64,000 nucleotides of DNA from Verrucomicrobia subdivision 3 bacterium UBA693 (lineage in GTDB: Bacteria; Verrucomicrobiota; Verrucomicrobiia; Limisphaerales; UBA8199), in contig DBMR01000025.1 in the NCBI GenBank assembly GCA_002298785.1, positions 1 through 64,000 on the forward strand, read 5' to 3'. Every line of letters starts with the position of its first letter. Positions within the stretch are counted from its first letter, which is position 1. The notes under the pieces are model-generated. The model made no database searches, was not told the origin of the DNA, and worked only from the letters and a program-made list of their open reading frames with translations. Below are positions 1 to 8,087 of this stretch, piece after piece. A program made the position numbers and the translations under genes.

Positions 1-12
1 CCTCAGGACTGA

Positions 13-822
13 CGAACTTGGGGTAGCGGGCGCCAGGCTTGGGTCTCGGCCACGGGGCTACTCAGCAAGCTGAACGACCTGAACAACGAATACCCAGGGC
101 ACGTTTACCTGCTCGCCCACAGCATGGGCAACATCGTGGCCGGAGAAGCCTTGCGGCTAGCGGGGGCCAATCAGATGGTGAACACCTATGTGGCCAGCCA
201 GGCCGCGCTCACGGCCCACGCCTACGACCCAACTGTCCCCAACTACTCGTTCATCTACCCTGAATTCCTGATCTTTTCCGCTCACACACCCAACATCTAC
301 GGCAACTGGTTCGCGACCAACAACGCTGGTGGCGCCGGTCGCATAATCAACTTTTTCAATGCCAACGACTTCGCGCTCCGGCGTTCCGCTTGGCAATTGG
401 ACCAACTGACGAAGCCCGACCAAGGCGTTGCCGAGAGCGATGGGCGCTGGTGGTACGCCTACAATGGCAGCACGGGCGACCCGTCGCCTTGGAATAATTT
501 CTACAAGTATTACACGTTGACGAACACGTTCACTAACACGGTGACCCTCGACATCGTTAACACGCTCTCCAATCGTTACGAAGTCATGGCTTTCGCCGCG
601 CAATCGTGGACCACTGCTCTGGGTGCTACCCCCGGAGTCAATCACGTGGCAAGAAACGTCGATTTGGGCAACCAGGCCAATGGTATCTGGCCACCAGATC
701 AAAACAATTACACCGCACATTTTTGGCACAGCGGCGAATTTCGCGGCCCGTACTGGCAACAGCAGGGCTACTGGCAGACACTGCTCTTCCAGCAAAACGG
801 CTTCAATCTGCACTCGCCATGA
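13..822 (+). CDS. C-terminal alpha/beta-hydrolase domain of a large secreted protein (5' end missing)
   Basis: This is the 3' part of a gene whose beginning lies before the window or is broken. It encodes a serine-hydrolase-like domain with a nucleophile elbow AHSMGN (Ser at about base 121), a conserved NANDFAL segment (candidate acid) and a near-terminal HSGEF (candidate His). These landmarks match the C-terminus of the 1348-residue protein ending at 37965, where they read AHSMGN, NTNDYAL and HSGQF, so the two are paralogs. In the hydrolase frame a TGA lies at 10-12, and similarity to the paralog (QAW shared) fades just after it. The paralog reading could continue through another frame, so a frameshift near base 24 or a pseudogene is possible. 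The only ATG in frame is at 124. The stop overlaps the next gene's ATG in the tetranucleotide ATGA. Substrate unknown. Confidence 0.6.
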   Translation, partial: RTWGSGRQAWVSATGLLSKLNDLNNEYPGHVYLLAHSMGNIVAGEALRLAGANQMVNTYVASQAALTAHAYDPTVPNYSFIYPEFLIFSAHTPNIYGNWFATNNAGGAGRIINFFNANDFALRRSAWQLDQLTKPDQGVAESDGRWWYAYNGSTGDPSPWNNFYKYYTLTNTFTNTVTLDIVNTLSNRYEVMAFAAQSWTTALGATPGVNHVARNVDLGNQANGIWPPDQNNYTAHFWHSGEFRGPYWQQQGYWQTLLFQQNGFNLHSP

Positions 823-1928
823 GAATCCGGCCCTCAGTCGCGCTGTTTGTTGCCCTTGCCGCCGCGTTAATCGTGCTGATCATCTGGTTTGGCCGGAAGC
901 GGACCGAGACGCCTTTGGCATCCCCTGAACCGACCAACGCGGTGGCGGCAGCGGAGCATACGACCACCCAGCCAAGACAGCCGAGCCAACCGCGCCAGCC
1001 CATCAGCCGGCCCGTTCAGGCGAGCGTGCCGCCAAGGGATGTGCCCGTCGGCACAAACGCCTCCAGCGTTTTTCCAGACAGCCAAGCAGAGCAGATGCTC
1101 AACATCCTCTCGAATTACAATGACGAGCCTATTGTCTTCTATGGCAAGCTAGAAGATCAGTTCCATACCCCAGTGGCGGGTGCGACTGTCTGCTTTGACG
1201 TTCGAGTCCATAACGGCTATGAGTCCACGGTAAACCGAGGCCAGGTGAGCACAGACGCTAATGGTCTTTTCACCCTATCCGGCTACAAAGGGGAGAGCCT
1301 GAGTCTTGTGCCGAAGAAAGCGGGCTACGCGATGGCTTCCACAAATCGCTTCGCCAACTACTCTCGCCTGTTTCCCGACGAGGAGAGGGCGCATCCCGAC
1401 CCGAGTAATCCGGCGGTCATCAAAATGTGGAAACTCCAGGGGGCGGAACCGCTGACCGGGATCAGCAAGCAGTACAAACTCCACTACACCGACGCCCCGG
1501 TATACTTTGACCTGCTCGCTGGTCAAATCGTTCCGGGTGGTGGCGACCTCAAAATCACGGTAAGCCGAGCGCCGGGCATCATGTCAGGGCGCAACCCATT
1601 AGATTGGAGCCTGAGAATCGAGGCTGTTGATGGCGGGCTCATGGATTCCTCGGGGCGCGAACTCGTCACATACGAAGCTCCGGAGACCGGTTACCAACCC
1701 AGCGAGATCTTTACGTTTTCAACCAATGCCCCCAACAAGTGGTTTGAAGGGTTTGACCAAGGGTTCTTTGTGATGAGCCGGAGCAGGCAAGTGTTCACGA
1801 AGCTTGGCTTTTCCTTCACCATCAACTACGACCCGGAAGATTACATGTATCTTTCCTTCCGAGGCCTGGCTAGTACCAACGGTTCACGGAATTGGGAGGG
1901 CGACCCGAACACGCTGAAACCACGATGA
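819..1928 (+). CDS. signal-anchored protein with carboxypeptidase-regulatory-like domain, paralog 1 of 4
   Basis: The product is 369 residues: a short basic start, one hydrophobic helix (about residues 7-24), a Pro/Gln/Ser/Thr-rich linker to about residue 100, then a beta-rich domain opening with PIVFYGK and GATV, as in carboxypeptidase-regulatory (transthyretin-like) folds. Shared blocks with the proteins at 2229, 37965 and 39107 are FYGK, KMWK..G.EPL, GDL.., AVDGGL and APE.GY, plus a C-terminal NGSRN. The topology predicts an inner-membrane anchor with a periplasmic domain. I chose ATG 819 because it overlaps the hydrolase stop (ATGA) and begins a clean anchor; the open frame runs further upstream, but only as a shadow of the hydrolase gene. 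Translational coupling to the hydrolase is likely. Function unknown; an accessory or protective partner of the hydrolase is inference. Confidence 0.75.
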   Translation: MRIRPSVALFVALAAALIVLIIWFGRKRTETPLASPEPTNAVAAAEHTTTQPRQPSQPRQPISRPVQASVPPRDVPVGTNASSVFPDSQAEQMLNILSNYNDEPIVFYGKLEDQFHTPVAGATVCFDVRVHNGYESTVNRGQVSTDANGLFTLSGYKGESLSLVPKKAGYAMASTNRFANYSRLFPDEERAHPDPSNPAVIKMWKLQGAEPLTGISKQYKLHYTDAPVYFDLLAGQIVPGGGDLKITVSRAPGIMSGRNPLDWSLRIEAVDGGLMDSSGRELVTYEAPETGYQPSEIFTFSTNAPNKWFEGFDQGFFVMSRSRQVFTKLGFSFTINYDPEDYMYLSFRGLASTNGSRNWEGDPNTLKPR

Positions 1929-2209
1929 AACCTCACACCAAGATAAGCGTTTTTCGGATGCACCTCCACGGCCTGATTGTCGCCATTGCCCTGACTGCTC
2001 AAGCATCCGTCGTCCGTTCATCTGCGGAGCCGCAGGGCGGTGACCACGGTTCCGAACCAACGACCGACCCGGCCCTCGCCAAGCTCTTGGTCGGCATCTG
2101 GAAGTGGCCGTGGCCCGGGGGCGGAAATGACACGCGAATTGAGCTTCGCACAGTGCTCAGTTCGCTCGGCCAATCCAGACTACGCTGCCGTACTACCGAC
2201 AAGTGTTGA
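1925..2209 (+). pseudogene. N-terminal fragment of a secreted protein, probably the remnant of a second hydrolase gene
   Basis: A 94-codon frame begins with an ATG overlapping the previous stop (ATGA). It has a signal-peptide-like segment (hydrophobic LIVAIALTA ending near SSA). Residues about 63-73 contain VGIWKWPWP, which resembles FGTFWSWQFP near the start of the large hydrolase protein at 33919. The frame then runs out with no recognisable domain. Overlapping it in another frame, at 2146-2232, is a hydrolase 3' stub. The simplest reading is a hydrolase gene that lost its whole middle, leaving the secretion signal and the last codons. The N-terminal resemblance is short, so this assignment is tentative; it might instead be a genuine small secreted protein. 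Confidence 0.45.
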
Positions 2210-2232
2210 GCAGCTTTGAAATCTTCCCATGA
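2146..2232 (+). pseudogene. 3' stub of an alpha/beta-hydrolase gene (27 codons)
   Basis: Read in frame with the TGA at 2230-2232, the sequence gives HSAQFARP followed by LPYYRQVL and ends in FEIFP. It aligns without gaps in its first part with the C-termini of the hydrolases ending at 822 (HSGEFRGP) and 37965 (HSGQFRST). An in-frame TGA at 2140-2142 closes the frame just upstream, so only the last codons survive. Its stop overlaps the ATG of the following membrane-protein gene in ATGA, exactly like the intact units. An analogous stub lies at 39024-39110. Confidence 0.6.
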
Positions 2233-3326
2233 AAACGAGAAGAACTTTCATTCTTATTCTGCTGGTTATCGCCGCGTGTGTCCTGAGCTGGCACTACCTG
2301 CCAAAACCGTCAAGTGAGCCAGCAGAGCAACCAAGCGAACAACCCCTTGCAAGTAGGACAAAGCAACCGGCTCCCTCGCCCGCCACGGACCGACAAAGTC
2401 AGATGAAGGAGGCGGGTGAAAGCACCAACAACCAATCGAAAGATCTGGGGATAAAATTTCTGCCTTCTGGAGAAATTGATTGGAAGCACGAGGAGGAGAA
2501 GCGTCGTCGAGCGACTGAGGAAGGACTAAGCGAATGGCGAACCCCCATCGTGTTTTATGGAAAGGTAATTGATGAAAATACAAATTCGGTGGCTGGCGCA
2601 CACGTTGATTTCGACTGCAACGATACGTCGCCGAGCGGCACATCGTTTTATCATACTGAGACCGACTCCAGCGGGCTGTTTTCAATTAGGGATATAAGAG
2701 GAAAACTACTGGGAGTCACGGTATCCAAGGCAGGTTATTATACTCCTCGGCAAAAGAACTTCGAGTATGGTGACCGGTACGCCCGTTTCTTTGCCGACGC
2801 GGCTAACCCCCTCGTATTTCGCCTGAAGAAGAAAGGGGCGGCTGAGCCGTTGGTTCACGTCCAAGCGCCTATGGGGGGGCCGAAAGGTTTTCAAGTTGCG
2901 AAAGACGGCACCGCCGTCGAAGTCTCACTTGCGACGGGCAAAGTAGTTCCCCCAGGGCAAGGAGATTTACGGGTGCAGTGTTGGACAGATGACCAAGGCA
3001 CATCTCGTGGTAAAAAGTATGACTGGAAGTGCCAAATCACCGTTCCTAACGGGGGCATCGTTCAATACGATGAAGAATTTCCTTTTCAAGCTCCCCTCGC
3101 CGGGTATCAGCCTTCAAGTGAAATAGACGTGCCGGCCAACTTGGAAACGGGCTGGAGCCGAAGTGCTAAACGGAACTATTTTTTGAAGCTGGCGAACGGA
3201 AATTACGCCCGGATGAACTTTGAAATGGTGGCGGGTGGCGACCACTTTTTTCAGTTGGAATCCTTCCTGAATCCGTCTGGTGCGAGTAATTTGGAGTTTG
3301 ACCCTCAAATCGCAATCAACCCGTAA
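2229..3326 (+). CDS. signal-anchored protein with carboxypeptidase-regulatory-like domain, paralog 2 of 4
   Basis: The product is 365 residues with an N-terminal membrane helix (about residues 6-21), a Pro/Ser/Gln-rich and charged linker to about residue 100, then the shared beta-rich domain starting PIVFYGKV and continuing GAHV, DSSGLFSI, AAEPL, GDLRV, NGG and APLAGY. The C-terminus carries the family-like SGASNLEF. It lacks a full hydrolase gene upstream, but its ATG overlaps the TGA of a 27-codon hydrolase stub, so the start is well supported. It is the most diverged of the four copies (LKKKG where others have MWKQG). It ends the first locus and stops with TAA. Function unknown. Confidence 0.72.
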   Translation: MKTRRTFILILLVIAACVLSWHYLPKPSSEPAEQPSEQPLASRTKQPAPSPATDRQSQMKEAGESTNNQSKDLGIKFLPSGEIDWKHEEEKRRRATEEGLSEWRTPIVFYGKVIDENTNSVAGAHVDFDCNDTSPSGTSFYHTETDSSGLFSIRDIRGKLLGVTVSKAGYYTPRQKNFEYGDRYARFFADAANPLVFRLKKKGAAEPLVHVQAPMGGPKGFQVAKDGTAVEVSLATGKVVPPGQGDLRVQCWTDDQGTSRGKKYDWKCQITVPNGGIVQYDEEFPFQAPLAGYQPSSEIDVPANLETGWSRSAKRNYFLKLANGNYARMNFEMVAGGDHFFQLESFLNPSGASNLEFDPQIAINP

Positions 3327-3495
3327 CTCACCATTAAGGCGCTAAGACTCTGTTTGCCGACAGGTGCCCTTACCTGAGCGACGAGGATCGGTTTTTGCGG
3401 GCCAAAAGATGCCATTTCTACCAAGCACGGCCCACAGCGACTTTCGAACAGGCGAAACTCAATTCCTGGAGGAGAGCATTGGTTAGGGTTTGCAC
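3327..3495. other. intergenic region between convergent genes
   Basis: This 169-base stretch separates the end of the membrane-protein gene from the end of the GH5-like gene on the other strand. It contains a small inverted repeat (CAGGT...ACCTG near 3361) without a T tract. No convincing gene or canonical terminator is visible. Confidence 0.4.
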
Positions 3496-4929
3496 CTAAT
3501 TATTCGCCGGGAAATGTTCGAGGCGCGCCTTATCCTGCTGAAACGCTTTGAAGTATTCGCGCCGGAAATCATGACCCGCTTGCGCGGTCAACCTGCATGC
3601 GTCCCAATCCAGGTCCGGGCGCGAGGTCAGGCGCGGCGCGGACAACTTCTTTCCCTGGTAAAACCGGGCCAATCGGCTGAACTCGGTGCCCCAAGCCTTC
3701 AGGTTCCCGTCTGCGGTGAACAAACCGATCAGTTCAGTGCAGTCACCCGCACCGGGATGGTCGTACATGCCCCAATTCAGCCAGCCGCAAACGAAGCCCG
3801 CGGAAGCTTGCACGACGCGCCGGCAATAGCGGGCGTGTTGCTCCTGGGTGGCCGCGGGCAGGTTGCCCCCGCCGAAGGTCGGTTTCCCGCCGCCATACCA
3901 GCCAAATTCCGCGAACACCACCGGTTTGCCCGGCTTGGCCACTTCCCGCAACACCGCTTCCAAATACGCCAGGTTCGCCAGTTCCTCGGTTCCATCGCGG
4001 TAACCGAAAACCCCTCGTTCCAGTGGGTAAAAATGAATCTCGAGAAAGTCCAGCCAGGCCGCCTGGCGCTGCGGATGAAACCCCGAATAATGTCGCGGAC
4101 CGGCGGGCAGCAGGGCGGGCACCGACCACTGGATCAACCCGACCGTCACCAGCGCTTTGGGGTCGGCGGCTTTGATGGCGGCCGATTGGCGCCGGGTCCA
4201 TTCATCCGCCAGGTGCTCCCGGTAATCCTGGTAGGCGCGAATGGCCGTTTGCCCCAGACCTGGTTCCTGGGCCGGGGTGGGAATTTCACCCCGCTTAAGT
4301 TCGTTGGTGCAGCCCCATTTCTGCTTCCATCGGGCAGGATCATCGTCTTGCTTTTGCAGCCACGCGTTCCAGCCCGCTCGCAACGTGGCATTGTCCCAGC
4401 CGACCTCCGGCTCGTTCTTCAAATCGTAGCCTAGAATCACCGGGCGTCCGCGGTAGGTGCCCGCAAAGATCTTCCAAAAACGTTCCAAGGCCACGAGGTT
4501 GGCCTCTTCTTCAACTCCGGCCGGCCATTGGGGCGAGCCCTCCCAGTGATCCAGGCCGGTCGGATGCACATAGATGCCGGCTTGCTCGGCCGCCGCCAGG
4601 AAACGGTCAAATTTCTCCAGGCCCGCAGGTTTCACCAGACCGCTTTCCGTGCAGAAAGAGCCGTAACTGAGAAAGACCCGGACGCAATTGAACCCCAGCT
4701 CCTTCAGTTTCTTGAAATCCCGTGCGGTGGCGTCCGCGTCAAATTGTTTCCACACCTGCGGCGCCCAGCCGGTATGCGGACGAAAGTAATTCACGCCCAC
4801 CGGGATGAACGGGGCGCCCGCTTCCGTCACCAACCCTTTATGGTCGGCGGCGACCTTGATTCGAGGAAGATCTCCGGCCACCGCCAGCGTTGGGGCGGCG
4901 AGCAAAACGAGCAGCAGCAACGCGCGCAT
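3496..4929 (-). CDS. secreted GH5-like glycoside hydrolase (cellulase/mannanase superfamily)
   Basis: The 477-residue product starts with a signal peptide (LLLLVLLAAPTLAVAG) followed by a TIM-barrel glycosidase. The expected clan GH-A landmarks are present: LKNEP, with the acid/base Glu at about 173, and VVFAEFGWYGG, with the nucleophile Glu at about 341. NYFRPHTGW near residue 47 is typical of the substrate-binding first strand. I placed the start at ATG 4929, immediately before the signal peptide; the frame is open further upstream but has no signal there. The gene is divergent from guaB, with starts 83 bases apart. Likely role: periplasmic or extracellular cleavage of a beta-linked (gluco/manno) polysaccharide. 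The exact substrate cannot be read from the sequence. Confidence 0.85.
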   Translation of the reverse strand: MRALLLLVLLAAPTLAVAGDLPRIKVAADHKGLVTEAGAPFIPVGVNYFRPHTGWAPQVWKQFDADATARDFKKLKELGFNCVRVFLSYGSFCTESGLVKPAGLEKFDRFLAAAEQAGIYVHPTGLDHWEGSPQWPAGVEEEANLVALERFWKIFAGTYRGRPVILGYDLKNEPEVGWDNATLRAGWNAWLQKQDDDPARWKQKWGCTNELKRGEIPTPAQEPGLGQTAIRAYQDYREHLADEWTRRQSAAIKAADPKALVTVGLIQWSVPALLPAGPRHYSGFHPQRQAAWLDFLEIHFYPLERGVFGYRDGTEELANLAYLEAVLREVAKPGKPVVFAEFGWYGGGKPTFGGGNLPAATQEQHARYCRRVVQASAGFVCGWLNWGMYDHPGAGDCTELIGLFTADGNLKAWGTEFSRLARFYQGKKLSAPRLTSRPDLDWDACRLTAQAGHDFRREYFKAFQQDKARLEHFPANN

Positions 4930-5012
4930 GGGCGCAGGATGAGCGCTTTGGGGCGGGGGAACAAGCCGTGTTTTCCCTTGCCACCCACGGGGGTGTTCGG
5001 GCATTTTCTGAC

Positions 5013-6578
5013 ATGGCACCGACCAAAGATTCCGAGAGTCTAGATTCCCGATTTTATAAATCGGCGGATGAATTTTTCACGGGCTACAGCTCGATGGGGC
5101 TGACGTTTGACGATCTCACGTTGGCGACATTGTATTCGGAGGTTTTGCCCAAAGACACCCAGTTGGAAACGACGCTGGCGGACGGGCTGCAACTGAGCAT
5201 CCCGGTGATTTCGGCGGACATGGATACCGTCACGGAATCGCGCATGGCGATCGCCATGGCATTGAACGGGGGCCTGGGGTTGATTCACTACAACATGGCC
5301 GAGAAGGAGCAACTCTCGGAAGTAAGCCGGGTGAAGAACCACGTGCACGGCCTGATCCAGGAGCCGATCAAGGCCGCGCCGGAACAGTTGATCGGAGACG
5401 TGCTGGCGTTGATGGAGAAGAAGCGCTATGCCTTCAGCACTTTCCCGGTGGTGGACGCCCAGGGCCGGCTGGTCGGCCTGCTGCCCAGCCATGTGGTCAA
5501 GCTGCGCTACGCCAAACGTAAAGTGGTCGAGGCCCTGACGCCCCGCAACCAGGTGCATACGATTCTCAAACGGGAGCTCGGACGCGACCCCATCGCGCGG
5601 GCGGACCGGTTCTTTAATGATAATCCAGGGATCCACAAGCTGCTGGTGGTGGATGACCAGGACCGGCTGCACGGCTTGTTTACCATGAGCGACGTCGAGC
5701 GGATCACCCTCGAGCGCAACGCCCAGTTCAAGCCCGCGCGCGACACGCAATTCCGCCTGATTTGCGGCGCGGCGGTATCCGCAACCCGCAACGCTTTCGG
5801 CGAATTGGACCGCGAGCGCATTCTCACGCACGTGGGCGGCCTGGTGGAACGCGGCGTGGATGCGGTGGCGGTTTCCACCGCGCACGGCCACAGCCGCGGC
5901 GTCGGCGACGCCGTGCGCATGTTGCGGGAGAGCTTTCCCCGGCTGCCGATCATCGCGGGCAACGTGACCAGCGGTGCGGCGGTCGAGTTCCTGGCCGAAT
6001 GCGGGGCCAACATTATCAAGGTCGGCCAGGGCCCCGGCTCGATCTGCACCACGCGCATTGTGGCGGGAGTGGGGATACCCCAAATGACCGCGCTTTATGT
6101 GGCCGCTCGCGCCGCGGCCAAAAAGAAAGTCGCCGTGCTGGCCGACGGCGGAATCACCAAATCCGGTGATATCGTCAAGGCCTTGACCCTGGCGCACGCG
6201 GTGATTTGCGGCGGCCTGTTCGCGGGCTGCGCGGAAGCGCCGGGCGAGGTGATGGAGATCAGCGGCAAGCTTTACAAACAATACCGCGGCATGGGCAGCA
6301 TGGCGGCGATGAAACGCGGCTCGGCGGCCCGCTACGGGCACACCGCCGACACCACCCGCAAGATGGCCGCCGAAGGCGTGGAGGCCCTCAAGGAAGTATC
6401 CGGGACCATCGACAAAGTCCTCGCGCAGTTGATCGGCGGGATCCAGTCGGGCATGGGATATTTGGGCGCGGCCAATCTCGCGCAGCTCCGCGAGAAAGCG
6501 CGGTTCATTCGGGTGAGCCCCGCGGGCCAGCGCGAAGCCGGTCCGCACGATGTCGTGGAACTAAAGACCGGCACTTGA
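5013..6578 (+). CDS. guaB: IMP dehydrogenase
   Basis: The enzyme oxidises IMP to XMP with NAD+, the committed step of GMP synthesis in the cytoplasm. The 521-residue product has the N-terminal barrel start (GLTFDDLTL, ISADMDTVTE), two CBS domains (about residues 110-235), the catalytic loop GPGSICTTR with the active Cys at about 345, and the flap region YRGMGSMAAM. Length is slightly above the usual 490 or so. ATG 5013 gives a short leader before the conserved start; upstream extension would run into the divergent GH5-like gene. One oddity is GSMAAM in place of the more common GSLGAM in the flap region. The gene appears to stand alone. Confidence 0.95.
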   Translation: MAPTKDSESLDSRFYKSADEFFTGYSSMGLTFDDLTLATLYSEVLPKDTQLETTLADGLQLSIPVISADMDTVTESRMAIAMALNGGLGLIHYNMAEKEQLSEVSRVKNHVHGLIQEPIKAAPEQLIGDVLALMEKKRYAFSTFPVVDAQGRLVGLLPSHVVKLRYAKRKVVEALTPRNQVHTILKRELGRDPIARADRFFNDNPGIHKLLVVDDQDRLHGLFTMSDVERITLERNAQFKPARDTQFRLICGAAVSATRNAFGELDRERILTHVGGLVERGVDAVAVSTAHGHSRGVGDAVRMLRESFPRLPIIAGNVTSGAAVEFLAECGANIIKVGQGPGSICTTRIVAGVGIPQMTALYVAARAAAKKKVAVLADGGITKSGDIVKALTLAHAVICGGLFAGCAEAPGEVMEISGKLYKQYRGMGSMAAMKRGSAARYGHTADTTRKMAAEGVEALKEVSGTIDKVLAQLIGGIQSGMGYLGAANLAQLREKARFIRVSPAGQREAGPHDVVELKTGT

Positions 6579-6601
6579 CTCACGCCCGGATGGGCGGTGG
6601 G

Positions 6602-6826
6602 TCAGAAGACAATCGCGTCATTGGTCTGCCCGCATTGCGAGCAGCGCGAGCGATCTACATCCGGGTCGTCGGTGTAGACATAGCCGCATTTGCGGCAGCG
6701 AAAGATGCGGTCCGCGCTGGCGGCCGGGTCAAATCGGCGCCGGCGCAATTCGGTGTAGGTTCCCAAGCCGGCCAGGGCGGCCAGCAGCACGACAACGTAA
6801 GTGAGGATAAGCGAGGGAACAGACAT
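6602..6826 (-). CDS. small membrane protein with rubredoxin-like zinc ribbon
   Basis: The product has 74 residues: one N-terminal transmembrane helix (LILTYVVVLLAALAGLGTY), a basic stretch and a C-terminal zinc-ribbon with two CxxC knuckles (CRKC and CSQC) separated by a short acidic loop. It ends 23 bases from guaB (convergent). It follows the tonB-like gene on the same strand and may be read as the last gene of the exb operon (29 bases between them). Function unknown; metal binding is a safe reading of the cysteines. Confidence 0.7.
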   Translation of the reverse strand: MSVPSLILTYVVVLLAALAGLGTYTELRRRRFDPAASADRIFRCRKCGYVYTDDPDVDRSRCSQCGQTNDAIVF

Positions 6827-6855
6827 AGCCAGAGTTCGGTTTTACCTTGGCGTCT

Positions 6856-7650
6856 TCATGGGATGGTGGCGCTCGCGCCGTTGGTGACGGCCAGTGGCAA
6901 GGTGGCCCATTCAAAAATCATCTCCCCCCAGGTCAACGAGGACAATCTCTGGGCCAGGTTCGATTCCGCCGGCGCCGGCTCGGGGGCGAACCGCACGGCC
7001 CGCGCCTGGTTCAATGCGAACTGGTCCGCTTCACGCGAGCCGCTGCTGGCCACGAGGGTGAGGGACACCGGTTGGCCACCGGGAGCCACCACCAGTCGCA
7101 CGATCGAGTTGGTTAGCAATTCCGAAGCTGGAAACGGCCGCAGCTCGGGCCGGGTCAGCAAGGTGCGGCTCAGCAAACCGCCCGTCAGCCGCAACGAGCT
7201 TTGAGCCGGTGGTCCTTCGATGCCGCCGCCGCCGGGCGGTGTCAACGGTGGTTCCGAGCGTCCACCCCACGGGGTTTGCGCGGCACTGGTCGTGACGATG
7301 AACTCCCGGTAGGAAGCCCCAAGCTGACCCGCCGCCAACGGCAGGAACTGGTAGTCCTCGGTCCACTCAAACGGGCGGTTGATGGACTGAACCGGCTTCA
7401 GCCAGGCCAGGCCCGAGAAGCCTTCCGGTCGAGGCACGGCAAAAAGCGTGGGATCCTCGAGGGCCAGCAACGGATGGCTGCGCGCGGGCAGCAACACCAG
7501 GCCAGGGACTTTGGCGGCAACTCGCTGTGTTCGCGGAGTGCGGTCACTGAGCCAGAAAATGAGGGCAAGCTGGGTGATGAAAATCAGCAAGACCACAGCC
7601 ATCAAATGGCGCGCGCTCCAGGGGCCCGGTTCGGTCAGGGCAGCGTTCAT
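6856..7650 (-). CDS. TonB-like energy-transducing protein
   Basis: The 264-residue protein has one N-terminal membrane helix (LMAVVLLIFITQLALIFWL), a long periplasmic region with a Pro/Gly-rich stretch, and a C-terminal segment resembling the TonB C-terminal fold (SIVRLVVAPGGQPVSLTLV, SSGS, ALNQARAVRFAPEP). The start at ATG 7650 overlaps the exbD stop by four bases (ATGA), strong evidence for co-translation. Together with ExbB and ExbD it would transmit the proton-motive force to an outer-membrane transporter. No TonB-dependent receptor is visible in the window. The middle region is atypical for TonB (few Pro-Lys repeats), so it may serve a dedicated system. Confidence 0.7.
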   Translation of the reverse strand: MNAALTEPGPWSARHLMAVVLLIFITQLALIFWLSDRTPRTQRVAAKVPGLVLLPARSHPLLALEDPTLFAVPRPEGFSGLAWLKPVQSINRPFEWTEDYQFLPLAAGQLGASYREFIVTTSAAQTPWGGRSEPPLTPPGGGGIEGPPAQSSLRLTGGLLSRTLLTRPELRPFPASELLTNSIVRLVVAPGGQPVSLTLVASSGSREADQFALNQARAVRFAPEPAPAESNLAQRLSSLTWGEMIFEWATLPLAVTNGASATIP

Positions 7651-8087
7651 GGGGCGGGGCGCCGGGCCGGTCCCGGGGCGCCAAAGGGCTGGGGAAGCGT
7701 GGCGAGCCACGCCTGGGCTACGCCCGCATTGCGCGCCAACAGGGTCAGGTGGATCAATCTTTCGTAGCTGACGGTCTTATCGGCCTGCACGACCATCGTC
7801 AGCGGTTCCACCGCGTCTTTGACCGCCGCGCGCAGGCTGCTCTCCAGGGTGGGTTCGTCGATCACCTGGTTGCGGTAGAACAGGCGTCCACTGCTGTCGA
7901 TCGCCACGGCCACCATCGGGCGGTCCAGGCCCGGGAAATCGTTGGCCACCGGCAATTCCAGCCGCACCCCGGGTGTGTAAATCAGCGTGGCCAGCATCAG
8001 GAAGATCACCAGCAGGAAGAACACTCCGGCAAAGGGAGCCAGGTCCAACTGATTGCGGAGAATCCGGGCGTTTCGGGGGAGTTTCAT
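7647..8087 (-). CDS. exbD: ExbD/TolR-family biopolymer transport protein
   Basis: The 146-residue protein shows the ExbD/TolR layout: short cytoplasmic N-terminus (LDLAPFAGVFFLLVIFLML, where the family has an essential Asp at the membrane border), one transmembrane helix and a periplasmic domain with VRLELP and QADKTVSYERLIHL. In this copy the membrane segment reads LDLAPFAGVFFLL, with the Asp just ahead of the helix rather than the more usual D-x-x-F inside it. The start overlaps the exbB stop (ATGA), and its own stop overlaps the tonB-like start. It works with ExbB as the proton-driven motor. Confidence 0.85.
   Translation of the reverse strand: MKLPRNARILRNQLDLAPFAGVFFLLVIFLMLATLIYTPGVRLELPVANDFPGLDRPMVAVAIDSSGRLFYRNQVIDEPTLESSLRAAVKDAVEPLTMVVQADKTVSYERLIHLTLLARNAGVAQAWLATLPQPFGAPGPARRPAP

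Noticed and set aside
3411..3482. A frame reading HSDFRTG just after partner 2, resembling a third hydrolase stub
   Set aside because: Only four or five residues match, the spacing within the motif differs by one residue, and there is no ATGA junction or partner gene after it.
3490..4434. Long plus-strand open frame inside the GH5-like gene
   Set aside because: It is antisense to a gene with clear catalytic motifs and signal peptide; its own translation shows no domain and is a high-GC shadow.
5040..6548. 502-codon minus-strand frame opposite guaB
   Set aside because: Shadow of IMP dehydrogenase; His/Arg/Ala-rich with no motifs.
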